From the NCBI GenBank assembly GCA_028554795.2, contig CM068835.1, positions 59,700,719-59,764,718 on the forward strand: a stretch of DNA of 64,000 bases, given 5' to 3'. Made by a program: the position numbers and the translations under genes. The notes under the pieces are model-generated. The model did not search any database and was not told where the DNA came from. It saw only the letters and a program-made list of their open reading frames with translations. This document shows positions 37,443-49,400 of this stretch, one piece after another. Position 1 is the first letter of the stretch; every line of letters begins with the position of its first letter. This DNA is from Sinohyriopsis cumingii. Lineage: Eukaryota; Mollusca; Bivalvia; Unionida; Unionidae.

Positions 37443-38431
37443 TTACTTAATATTCAGTTGGGGTGTTTCAGCAACAAATTCCAGACACCACCAGAAAGTC
37501 GCGCTGTTTAATTTGTTATCAGACGCTTCCAAGATAAATATTTCTTAGTCGTTGTTATTTAACACAATAGAGACGGTTCCAGAAAACTTATCGGACTCAT
37601 GACGTCATGGATACATAGTAAATATCTCAAATTTTGCACTACTAAACACATATAATCGATAAACACCTGTAACTATTGCGGTATGTTTCAGACTTTTATT
37701 TTGTTGCGGCCATGTTGCTAATCCTGATGATACCACGTATGTGTTGTTGGTGATTTTTGTATGAGGAATTTTTATCAGATTAATTCTTTTAACAATATCA
37801 GGAATTCCGCTAATAACATCGTTCAGAGACTTTTTAATCGCTTCCATATAGCTGATTTTTGTGTTAATTTCAGCGAGTTTTACATCAACAGATAATAGAC
37901 TTCCAAAGAAATCTTCTCCGATTTTATTAAGTTTTTGAAAGTTTCTACGAAGATTTGAAAACGTACTTAAATGAGAATCATACTCAAGTTGTAACGTTTT
38001 CTATGGTATCTACATATTTCTTTGTTGTGGCATCTTCGTCAGATGTTGGATCTCTCAGTGCAACTATCGTATTTCCATTCATGCTAAGTTCACCCGTCAT
38101 TATATCACCGGTTAATTTTAAACGATCAGCAACGCTTTTTACAATTTCGTTTCTAATGGTTGCGACTGATATATTCGAGTCTCTGATTTTACCGTCAATA
38201 GTAAACACTGGAATATTATCAACAAGAGCTCCAAGAACTCGTCTATGTCATTCCATTTGATGTTACTGGTCTTTAAAACACCGTGTTTATCTTGAAAAAT
38301 AACAACCTCATCTGGACCAACCCCAGAAAGATTCATAAGGCAGAAAGATCATTTTTAGTCGCGTATTTTGATAAATCAATATCATCGCGTTTCTTAGTGA
38401 TGCGAGAAGATCTTCCGTAAATATCAACCAT
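37443..38431 (-). pseudogene. element B fibre-like protein, broken
   Basis: The minus strand starts MVDIYGRSSRITKK, as in element A. It keeps GVGPDEVVIFQDKHG, LTGDIMTGELSMNGN and the C-terminal WCLEFVAE, with frameshifts between. The codon that is TGA in A (22818) reads as glycine here. Confidence 0.8.
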
Positions 38432-38438
38432 TATTAAA

Positions 38439-38880
38439 TTAAGATCTGTCTAAATGGCAACTTGTATACATATACACGACTTTATGAGGCGGTTTGGTTG
38501 ATTTTGATATGGCGTCAAGTACAGATATTACTTCACGACAAAATATTGGCGGATCTGTTATTGTTTGTGTTGCTAATGTTGAATACCAAATCGGCGTTTT
38601 GTGAGGAATATTTATTGTGTTCATGTATTTTAAAAATTCTTTTGGTGGCGCTTTGGTGGCGCTAATCCGTACGAATCAAAATAAACAATTTCACGTGGAT
38701 CAATCGCGTATGCAACCAAATGAGTACCTAGACCTGAACTTATACCAAGATTGATAATCCCAGTTTCAATATTAATTGGTCACGCATAAAAACACCTCTG
38801 AAATTTTTTATGTTTAATCGTGTAGCAGCATCAAGTAAATCAAAATTTGACAGAGATAGAATATGTTTTATGTCTAACGT
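38439..38880 (-). pseudogene. element B adenain-like protease, broken
   Basis: SNFDLLDAATRLNIKNFRGV, a histidine region changed to GTHLVAYAID, YFDSYGLAP and an altered cysteine region (PPIFCREV) can be traced. Frameshifts lie after FRGVFMRDQ and within a duplicated gcgccaccaaa near 38650. The cysteine has moved by one residue, so activity is unlikely even apart from the frameshifts. Confidence 0.75.
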
Positions 38881-39329
38881 GGTATTGTTCCTGGAAGTAT
38901 TAGGCCGCGTCCGTACTTTGTTCCTGGTAATCTTAGACCACGATCTTTTTTAAAAAAATTCCCTTTCCTGTTGCTTTCTTTTCAGCTATTCTAGCGGCGG
39001 TTCCAACAGTACCAAGTGTAGCTGCTTTTGCAACGGCAGGTGCGGCTACGAGAATTAATGCTGAAATAGCTGCGAGAAGCGGAACTATACCACCCGATTT
39101 AACAATATATTTAATAGCACCCGCGGGAAGATCAAGTCTAACGCCGGTCTTTGATTGTTTAGCTTTATTGAAGTGTTTGTGTTGACGTTCTGACAATGAT
39201 ATCTCATTTGGACCACCTGCAATTTGATCTAGTTTGAACGTTATTTTTGTTCCTGTATTCTTTTAATGATGATTGTAATTTTTTCGCTTGACCGGGAGTC
39301 AAAGTAACATTAACGTGAATATACGGCAT
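38874..39329 (-). pseudogene. element B capsid/core protein, broken
   Basis: Starts MPYIHVNVTL at 39329 and ends PGTIPR at 38874. It keeps the LTPGQ..KL, GVRLDLPAGAIKYIVKSGG and Ala-rich hydrophobic blocks of 21799-22251, with a frameshift near 39260. Confidence 0.8.
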
Positions 39330-39368
39330 TATTAATACTGTAAGTGACTTAATTACGTGTTAAAAACA

Positions 39369-40602
39369 TTACATATTTTCCACTGGAGCATCAATAAATC
39401 TAATTCTTAAACCAATACCTTCAAGTAACATCGATTTATCGCTGAGAACAACACCAATTGCTCTGTAATTAACACCAGCAACTGGATTTACAAGAGCTCG
39501 AAAATGTATATCAACGACAGATTGTCTAGTTAAATCAAGATGTTCCAAAGAGAAGTAATAGATCGGATACCGATTGACAAATCTATTTGTGATATTTGCA
39601 AACCAGTATCTGTATTTTGATCACGTCCCATAAATGTTATTAAACGATGATATGCACGTGCAACTTGACTATTTTCAAAATTTAATAATACATCCTCACT
39701 TAGTTCTTGATGTCAGTTTATTCTTAAAGAAACATCGGTGACACCAAGTTTGTCAAATATTGTATGACTATGATTTTGTGAGTTTAATCGTACAGTATCT
39801 TGAAGAGCAATAAAAATATGCCTTGGTGCAGAAACACACTGCTGCGATGCTATATGCCATGTAAATGCACCATTAATGGTACCTTGTTTGCTATCCGTAG
39901 TTACTGTCAACCGTGATAACAATGATTTACCATTTGAATCCATAAAAGAAAGTAGTACCAAAGATAATTTTTATAACGTTTCTACAAAATCCAAAGATAT
40001 GAAATAGTGGAATTGCACATGAAAATTTTCCACGATTGTCTTTTAACGCAAGTCGAAGTTTTGCAAGTCCTGCATTAAAATGTGGGTTAGGAGAAATACT
40101 CATAGTTTTTACATCCGCAGGTGCGTTTGTAGCAGAGTTTCTTGGTTGTGCTAATATAAATTGATTATAATCGGGATCGTCAGAATCATCTTTGGCGAAC
40201 ATTATTGACGGAACGGCTGATCTTGTATAATCATCTGAATATCTTACTTAACCTATTATTGTTGTAGCAATATCAACATCTTTCTGAATCATTTCAATAT
40301 TTTTTCCATCAATCATATATGTAGCACTATCAAACAACGCCATAATACCATTATTGATAAAAACCGACACTATAATTAGCATCGTATACAGTATCATCTG
40401 TTTTTATAATTTCCCTCTCTACTTCAATAAAAGCCTCAGCGGGTAGAAAATATCTACTTGTATCTTGAACTTGTAATTCAATTCTTCCACGCTGATTTGC
40501 GTCTCGTGCGATGTAGGAATAAAATTGATAATCACGTATTGACTCATCTTTAAGGACTTGTACGTCCATGTCAAACGCTGGATCGGATATGCTTTTCAAC
40601 AT
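39369..40602 (-). pseudogene. element B major capsid protein, broken
   Basis: Starts MLKSISDPAFDMDVQVLKD at 40602 and ends VENM at 39369. Frames at 40351-40602, 39927-40202 and 39713-39961 cover most of the protein: FSCAIPLFHIFGFCRNVIK and SQQCVSAPRHIFIALQ match the A protein. About 200 bases are missing between CRNVIKIIFGTT and the segment before SFMDSNGKSLLS, and several frameshifts remain. Confidence 0.85.
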
Positions 40603-40616
40603 CTTTGTTATATTTA

Positions 40617-41050
40617 TTATCGTCTAAAACGAATACGACCTCTCGAAATAAAACTTGTATTTTTTTTCATTAGCCAACTCAGATAGTTTTTGATTTGCGA
40701 CCTGGTTAATTATTTTACTGATATTTGCATGCATAACCTCGGTGCTAGGCAATTTTACTGGTTGTGATTGGACCGTTTTCGGTCTGCGTATTAATCGTAC
40801 TAGTCTGTCCTTGATTGATGATATCTTTACTAGCAAGATTACCAACTATGCCGGGAATTTTCTCACGAATAATATCAATAGATTGCATTCCTAATTGTTT
40901 TACAATTAGTATTGCTTTTGGGGACACCCTTGTAAATAAACCTTGAACAACATCACCAAGTCCATCTCCGTAAATCGCTTTATAAACCGGTAATTGCGAG
41001 TATATTACTCTAACCGTGGTTGGTCCAAGTTGAGTACAATGTATGATCAT
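40617..41050 (-). pseudogene. element B small basic virion protein, broken
   Basis: MIIHCTQLGPTTVRVIYSQL, YGDGLGDVVQGLFTRVSPK, then after a frame change KDRLVRLIRRPK and EVMHANISKIINQVANQKL. Aligns along its whole length with 19896-20357. Confidence 0.8.
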
Positions 41051-41084
41051 TTTATTTGTTATTCATTTATTTAATCAGCGATTT

Positions 41085-42516
41085 TTAGTCACTATGATAA
41101 TCATCGACGAGTTCATCAATGAGACATCAATAAACATTAATATTCATGACACCGTTGATAAATAATCGTTGACAAATATCAGATATTTCATTAATAATTT
41201 CTGAAGAATTATTCCCTGCACGTTTTCCTCCAATCAGAATTTCTAATCGCGATACGTCAGAAATGATGTTATTAGGAAAAGCAATAAGGCCACTTCCTGA
41301 ACCACTTCCAGTAGCGCCAGGAGAATCATCATTCGGATGTTGTTTTTTTTTTCTTAACTCTTCTACATCTTTTTTTAAATTCAATATACCCTGGATCTTT
41401 TGTATCGATTGTTGATAAATTTTTAGCGGCAAAATATAACATTCGATCCCATACATCGGGAGTAGCTAAATTTTTTTAACAAATTTAGGTACTAAATATT
41501 TATTTCTATTATTATATTCTTTTGAAGCAAATTTGGCTAATTCATCCGAGTTACTAAGAAGATATTTAATAGCTTCGTCGTTAAATACTATCCTAGGGCT
41601 TAATTTTCTAGGTATTCTATAAGTTGGTGAAGTTGTTTTTTGTTGTTGTTGTTGTTCTGTTTGCTGCAGCAGTGGAGGATGCTGATCACGCTGTTCTGGT
41701 TCAGGAGATTGCGGAGGAGGTTGATGAAAAAGTTCTGGCTCAGGAAATTACGGAGGAGGTTGTAGTGGTTGCATACGTTTAGGAATTTGAAGTAAAAACA
41801 ATTCCTGGGGTTAGTTTTTCTTATGCATCATCTTCTAAATAAAATTCACGTATATCATCGATATATTTGGCGTAATTTTTTTAGCTTTTCCTCCAGTCCT
41901 TTTTCTGTCCAAATACAAAAGAAATACCCATTTAACATAATCTTCAGCGTCTGTATTAACATAACCAGGTTTTAAAAAGTTATGCATATTAAGCATATTT
42001 ATCGTATGCCGCGTGAGAAAGATCTTTTTCCTGAACTTTCTTAAAATTTTCAATAACACCTTCATTAAATTTTTCAGCTAATTCAATATTTATCTTTTTT
42101 GCTCTAGGTTTAGGAGTAAGTACTTCTTTTACACCGTCGATATCCGTACGAATTTTACCGATACTCTCAAGTATTTCTTCACCTACAGGTGGAGGTTGTT
42201 CAGCAGCTATACAAACTGGAAGATCTCGTAAAATTCTTTTTTTTTTTTTTTTTCTAGTTCTTTCCGCTATTTTACTGGTTTGTTCAGCAGTCTGTTTTAG
42301 CGTCGGAAGACAACTTTCAGTAATATCCGCAACTTTTTCAGTAACCGCTGTAACAGGCTTGAATAATTGTTCTGTATGTTATACAAATTCAACTTGTGCT
42401 TGCTGTTGTTGTTGAAGTTTTTGTCGCACAGAATCACGGACGGGAATACATTTCCTTATCGCTTCTAGTCGTTCTCGAGCTAATCTAGCTGTGTAAGATT
42501 CCTTAGCTGGTGGCAT
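41085..42516 (-). pseudogene. element B coiled-coil protein, broken
   Basis: Starts MPPAKESYTARLARERLE at 42516, 28 bases inside the terminal repeat, and ends near 41085 with DELVDD-like sequence. It keeps the C-terminal IGGKRAGNNSSEI block. Stops at about 42380 and elsewhere, poly-A/T runs and a Gln-rich insertion break it. It supports the start chosen for 18659-19867. Confidence 0.8.
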
Positions 42517-42543
42517 TATTAATATTGGTGATGATTTAATTAC

Positions 42544-42789
42544 AGCAGCAGAGGAGTGAGTGACCTAGAAATAAGTTCAGAATAGTAATTTGCGTGGTAT
42601 GTTTTATAATTTCAGTATGAAAGAAAGAAGAAGAAAAAAACGAAATATAATGAACTAACTTGGCAGCCTTGATGGAATTAGAATAATTAATTTCAACGTT
42701 ATTTACGAGGTTTTAATCGTCTTTTTTACAAGGTTTATTTCGGTTTTTGGAACCTTCAGGAAAGTGGTATGTTCACTCTCTCTGCTGCT
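42544..42789. repeat. element B terminal inverted repeat, right
   Basis: Inverse of 14040-14279 with small indels. An extra GCT unit at the outer end blurs the exact boundary. The host repeat resumes at about 42790 with ctagtgaaaacccc. Confidence 0.85.
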
Positions 42790-45720
42790 GCTAGTGAAAA
42801 CCCCATGTTGAAAGGTGTAGAGGTAGAATTTGCAAGATATGACATTCCGTTCAGGTGGACTAGCAATAAGAATTTTGTAAAACTTAATGGCATTGGTACT
42901 ATTTTCATTCAAGAGCAACTGGACATTGTAAGAAATCTTTTAGTGAAAAAAGATGTTCATATGATCATCCATTCAGGAGAAGTAGTAAAAACCAGATTTT
43001 CAAGATGGCTGTTGTGTTTGTCATATCGAAGGCTGAGCAGCACCATTTTCATTTAAGACAAACAAGATGATGGGATGTATTAGTGTAAGGTTTCATAGCA
43101 ATCCTCCAAATAGTTTAGCAGTAGCAATAAAAAACTTGTACTAATGGACAAATTGACAAGGGATAATGGACTATTCCATGAGATAATGGACTATTCCATA
43201 AGCTCTTCTGGTCTATGATTAATAAAGCTCAAAATTGTATGGATAGGCGAATTTGTTGCATTGTTTGTTAGTGACCTTAGCATGGATTGATACCAAAACA
43301 GTCAAAAACGTAGCTGGGCACCTCAGTTAGTTTGTTTCCTACTGACTTAGTATCATTCCCGAAGAGGTCACTAACAAACCATGTAATTGATCATACCAGG
43401 TGAGAAAATTGCTTTTAGATTAACAGCCTTCAACAAATTTCATGACTATGGCATGACTGGCATGAACTTTCACAACTAAGTGACCTTGTTTGGCTTGTAT
43501 TTTGCGTGTGTATTTATGGATGTATGTATATGGTGTAATGACACATCAGGACATCCTAGCAATCAGGTAGTAAATATATACAGGTTAACAAGAGTACCAT
43601 GAACTGCACATTCCACACATTCCATGTATTTAACTCTGTGTAGATAACTGAAATTATTCAGCAGACACCACTTTTCTTCTTTCAGTCAGCAACCATGCCT
43701 AGGGATTCTTTGGCCCCCCCCCCCCCCCAAAAACAATAAAGGTAAAGCTATTAAAATTCTTTAAAAGATATATGTAAGCAAAAAAGGATGAAAGGAAATG
43801 GGATAAAATCCTTAAAGTATAGTAAAAAATTTGTTTGAAAGTTCAAGATTTTCTCTTCTGCTGCATTATCAAAAACAGTTGTGATGGCTCAGTGGTTAGC
43901 ATGCTAGATGGTTTTGGGTCAATCTGATTACTGCCATCAGATCAACTCTGGTCAGTTTCCATGGTATGTCCCTGGGCAAGACACTGTATTCCAACTGCCA
44001 CAGAACAATCTAATTTGTGTGTGCAACTGTGCCATAAACATTAAATCAAGCATCAAAAAGCTTTTTCTTAAAGTTTATATAATAAATTTTCTGTCTCACT
44101 TGGTATAAGTTGATATACTAAAAAACACAAGTCCCATGATGCTCTACTGGGCAAAAACAGTTTCCAGATCTTCAAGACGAGACCATTTCTCCATTTAACT
44201 CTCAAGTGTTGAACCTTCACCAATTTTTTCAACAATATGATTTTCATATTTGGCTGCTGTGGTTAACATATTGGATATAAGCATGGAACCATTTTCATTT
44301 AGGACAAAGTGGACATCATTATAAGTCTTTTGATGTAAACCAAGTGTCATATTGCTCATCCATTTGGGGGAGGAGTAGTGACAACAATATTTTAAGACAT
44401 TGTGGCAGCCATATTGGAATATAGCTGGTACCATTTTGATTTAGGATGAACTAGGTATCATAAGAAAGTAATGCCTGAAGGAATGTGGATGGATTTTCTC
44501 CCATCTGCTTGGGTAGTGTAGTCACTATCAGTTCCTGACCTGTTTTGTTTCTTTGCAACTTATCAGAGGGAATAGTTCTGGTTGACACATTAAAAATTTC
44601 AAGCTAAATTAAAGGAACACCTCCAGGACATTCATGAAATGGATAACCCGGCTTCAAAACAAACAGCTATCAATATAAGATAATAGAAATTATATCATCA
44701 CCCAGTTTCTTTTTCATAGCGACATCTAGCTTATGAACAGGGGATAAATTTGGATAACATTGCAATTCAGGTAGGATTGACACCCATCTTTAAATTGAAG
44801 TTCAGGCTTTATATTTTAGGTATCATAAGAAGTCTGTTGGTGGAAACTCTATGTTGATAGAGCCATCCTTCTGGAGAGGAGAAAAGATAACTATTTTTGA
44901 GATATGACTTTCCATTCATGAGGAATAGGAATCATATTTTCAAGATGGCTGCTGTGGAGGCCATATCGGACATCAGCTCAGCATTATATTTTCATTAAAG
45001 ACCAACTGGACATGATAATAAGTCATCTGGTGAAAAATCCATGTTAATATGACTTTGTGATAAAGATTTTTAAGATGGATGCTATAGCAGCCATATTGGC
45101 TGTTAATTTGGTACTATTCTTCAAAAGAAGTCTTTTAGTGAAAACCAATGTTAATACAACAATCCATTCAGAATTGCAGCAATAACAAGATTTTCAAGAT
45201 GGTGGCCATCAGGTCAGCACTATATTCATTTAGGACCAAACAGACATAAAAGAAAGTCTTTTAGTGAAAACCCCAAGTTGATATGACCATCAATACAGGA
45301 GGAATAACAATAGCAAAATTTCACAGTACAGTAGCTACTGTATTGGCAATACTGGACATCAGATAGGCACCATTTTTATTTAAGACTGGCATGTCCAGCT
45401 TCCAGCCCTTTATGTTAGTGATAAGGAACTGTTATTGCTCAAACAGCACACATTAAGCATTTTATGTTTTGGCTCCCTGCCAAGAAAGGTTGGATGTCTC
45501 CCCCCTCCCAATTTAAGACCAACCAGAGATCATAAAGTCTTTTAGTGAAAATCCTATGTTGATATGACAATCTATTCAGGAATAGCAATGAGATTTTTAA
45601 TATGGCCATTGTGGTGGCCATATTGCATATCTGAGTACATGTAGCACCTTTTTCATTTAGGACTAACTAAACCATGGAATGAATGTGTGTGTAAAGTTTG
45701 AAGGCAGTCCTCCAAGTGGT
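42790..45720. repeat. host tandem-repeat array (unit about 140-150 bp) with a SINE-like insertion
   Basis: Units contain tcatttaggac.aact.gacat, agaagtcttttagtgaaaac, gat.tgaccatccattcagg and aagatggctgctgtggc.gcc, in the same order each time. About ten diverged units can be followed at 42790-43060 and 44150-45720. The middle (43061-44130) is other non-coding DNA with a poly-C run at about 43711-43728 and a SINE-like stretch. Confidence 0.7.
43877..44010 (+). mobile_element. tRNA-derived SINE-like sequence
   Basis: TGATGGCTCAGTGGTTAGC resembles a tRNA A box. It is followed by a region with CCTGGGCAAGACACTGTATT, a type of sequence common in central domains of animal SINEs. No intact tRNA structure. 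Confidence 0.45.
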
Positions 45721-45889
45721 TCATGAATAGCGATAACAAACCGGTACTAATTGATATAATAAACAGGGAATGAGAAATGAGGGTACATCAGGCCATTTCA
45801 TAAGCTCTTCTGTGATTTGTTCTACCAGTAGATAAGTTCTGTCATTCTACCATGACTACCGGTACTGTGATCTAATTAAGCTGGTTTGT

Positions 45890-46490
45890 GATGTTTTCCT
45901 TGACTAATGTGATCTCATGAAACTTGTTTGTGATGTTTTCCTTGACTAATGTGATCTCATGAAACTTGTTTGTAATGTTTTCCTTGACTAATGTGATCTC
46001 ATGAAACTTGTTTGTGATGTTTTCCTTGACTAATGTGATCTCATGAAGCTTGTTTGTGATGTTTTCCTTGACTAATGTGATCTCATGAAGCTTGTGATGT
46101 TTTCCTTGACTAATCTGATCTCGTGAAGCTTGTTTGTAATGTTTTCCTTGACTAATGTGATCTCGTGAAGCTTGTTTGTGATGTTTTCCTGGACTAATGT
46201 GATCTCATGAAGCTTGTTTGTGATGTTTTCCTTGACTAATGTGATCTCATGAAGCTTGTTTGTAATGTTTTCCTTGACTAATGTGATCTCATGAAACTTG
46301 TTTGTGATGTTTTCCTTGATTATTGTGATCTCATGAGGCTTGTTTGTGATGTTTTCCTTGACTAATGTGATCTCATGAAGCTTGTTTGTGATGTTTTCCT
46401 TGACTAATGTGATCTCATGAAACTAGTTTGTGATGTTTTCCTCGACTAATGTGATCTCATGAAGCTTGTTTGGGATGTTTTCCTTGACAT
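45890..46490. repeat. 42-bp minisatellite, about 14 copies
   Basis: The unit gtgatctcatgaaacttgtt then tgtgatgttttccttgactaat is repeated with few changes (aaact/aagct, one shortened unit near 46090). No gene is present. Confidence 0.95.
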
Positions 46491-49400
46491 ATCTACCAAG
46501 TAGGTGAAAACTGATTATTGATTTATAATACATAAAGTCACCATGTGCAATCTTCCATTCAGAAACCTTTCAATATATCTCAAGTTTCTGGTGTCCTCTG
46601 GTTCTCTTACCATGAAAGATGACAGTAGACTGGCATCAGTGCCACTGTGGTGTTGTACAAAATGATATAATTTCTAGTGCATTCAAAGTAGGAGAAATTA
46701 AGTTTATTAAGCTTGGGTGTTAGGTGATGTTTACAGGTGTCTGTGCCAACATGCAGTATTAAAGTTGGGTTAACCTTTAAACTTTATTTAAACTTCAAAA
46801 AGAAACCAACTGGCAATTTAGGGAAGGGTTCAGCAATAAAATAACCATTAAAAGTATTAAGAATCTTCAAGGAATGCATGTATTGAATACTTACTTCATG
46901 CTTTTAGTGGGCTTTAAAAAGAGAAAACAAAAATAAAAGAATCAAACAACTTCATTTAGTTTGTCTTTATTATGGTTAAAGATGAATATTGTTCTTTACA
47001 TAATTATAGTACAATTTACATAAAAATTCAACAATGTGCATAATACACAAAATGAAAGACTATTTTCAATGCAAAATGTACATGTTCATAACTAAGTCAG
47101 ATTTATTCCATTTTCACATTTAAAAAATATCTACTGGAATGAAGCACAATTATATACATTTTGGTCCATATAACCTATATTAATCATATTGAACAAATCA
47201 CTATTCACAAATCACTTAAATTTCCTTGTATTTATAGGTTCTGATTATATCTATATTTATAGTTAGTGTGGTCTGCATACATTTACAGAATCTAAGACTC
47301 GAGTACACAAGATAATATAGGCTTTTTATACAAAATGTACATCCTTGATATATAGATGAAACAAGTAATAAAAAAACTATCGTGGAGTCACAACATAGCA
47401 CAAACTTTTAAGTCCAAGTCTCCCAGTTTAAATCTCATACATCAATCATCAAAACAGATAGGTATACCACATGAATTTTCTCTTTACAATACTCTGACCT
47501 TCAACAAATTAAGTCAAAGTCAAATTATTTAAGTTTCAAATCTACAATACTGAGCAGAATATCCAGGTATAAAGGTAAGTTTCTTTATAAGAGTTGGCTT
47601 TCATGTGTGTGTTAAGATGTGCTTCGTTCAAGTGCCACACATGTATTTAAGAACCAGCTCAAAAGATTAAAGCATTTCTGCATTAAATTCATAATATTTT
47701 ATGTTCGAACAATTACGAAATGTTCATTTCTTGATTTTCCCCCTTTTTGCTTCCTAAATGTTACTGCATCAAAAACAGTGATTTTCTCAACAGTCTGCTT
47801 GAAAGTTACGAATTCAGATGATGTTTCCTTTAGATCAAGAAGTAACATCACTCAACATATATGTGCTAAACACAAGGTTTAATGCAGATGACTGGAGTGA
47901 AATTAGGTCACGGTGACTTAGCTGTGACCGAAAAGTGTAGTACTTGATATGACGCAGCCACATGATTCTGCAGAAATATAGTGTCTGCAAAACTGGATAA
48001 AAAAGTAGGTTGGTGTAATCTGGACGTAACACTCTTCATGACACATCTGTCACAAGTAACATAATTGCAGGCAATAGTGTCTGCAACACTAAGCACAATG
48101 CAAAGGTTATACACAAGTCACTCTGAATGAAACATAATCTACGATGAGTATGTAGATAACCAAAAATCTCAGAACTATTAAACATGCATCAATGATCTAG
48201 TGTTCCCAATGACTGTATTTTTCACCATTAAATATTTACATACCAAGTCATCATACATGGGCTATAAACAACAGTGTGTTAAAAATGACCAAAATGCAAA
48301 CCCTAACGTCAGTGTTGATGCTCAAGATGGATGAATAAGTAGATGGACATACAATATGCATCTGATAAGCCATAATGACTTTGGAATCTGGCCCCAAATC
48401 TAGCCTGAGTAAGTAAAACATTTTGATAAATAAAGGCTATAAAAAAACCACGAGTGAAGACAGTTGATCTAATTTTTCTTTAGGTCTAAAACTTCTCTCT
48501 CACTAACCTTATTTAAAAAGACTTGCAACCGTATTAGTCAGGGGACTTAACTCTTGCAAATGCTGTTAAGTGGCAAATCTTAAATGCAAAATCATCTTGG
48601 CATCATAAATGCATATCAAGTCTAGAGCTGTACTGTGACACTTCCCTAAACTGGTCACTTTTGGGATCATTTAGGCAGTTTCATAGAGACAGCCAGATGA
48701 GAGATTTGTTCAGCAGTAGAATAGCTTTATTAGGACCAAAATATGTAGTCAAGCTGTCGAGCTAAACCACAATAATGAAGGACCAGTCAAGGGAAGTTTC
48801 ACCATACATAAGTAAAGTACACTGTTTTGAAAACTGCACTGAAATCTCATTGGGAATATTTAATCTTTTAAACTCCTTGACATAAATCAGATGCAAACAG
48901 ACAATATGATGCAAATATTTTCAATTTTAGTATACTGGTGTTCGTACCAATAGACAGCTCTCATTATCTACAGAGTTGTCTTCCTTTGTGTCCATTGTTT
49001 TTCATATTTTAGGGCAATATTACTATAACATGATTATGGAAATATTTTGTTTTCTTCTTTAATCTGAAAGTACTCAATAGGTAAATTTGTCAAGGTAGGT
49101 GTATCAAGGAAATTAAGATTAATGCACACTGTAGAGAAAAAAAAGATGAAAAATATTCCATCACTGAATTTTAGCAAGAAACCCGAAGCCTTTCTTGTTC
49201 TTCGTAATGAAGATTGTAGTTTATCAAAGATGTGATGGAGGGAAGTAACCTTGTTAAAGATACAATATCACTGCATCACAAGTGGCTATAAACTTAGTAA
49301 ATTTAAGGAAATTTGATGAAAATGTACACATGCTTTTATAACTTCACTTTAAATATTTACTTTTATGCAAAGTCAAATACATTAATACTGTGTAAAATCT

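Larger units (their letters stand above)
14040..42789. mobile_element. element B: old, broken Polinton/adintovirus-like element (interrupted by a hAT)
   Basis: It is bounded by inverted repeats of about 240 bp starting agcagcagagagagtgaac. Without the hAT block (17908-36384 plus one 8-bp duplication) it is about 10.3 kb. Gene order is that of element A read backwards: ATPase, PLA2, integrase, HNH, helicase and a polymerase scrap, then penton-like, membrane, fibre, protease, capsid/core, major capsid, small basic and coiled-coil genes. Every gene has breaks. The host repeat resumes on each side; CTAG is shared at both edges, but a clean 6-bp duplication is not visible. Confidence 0.85.
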
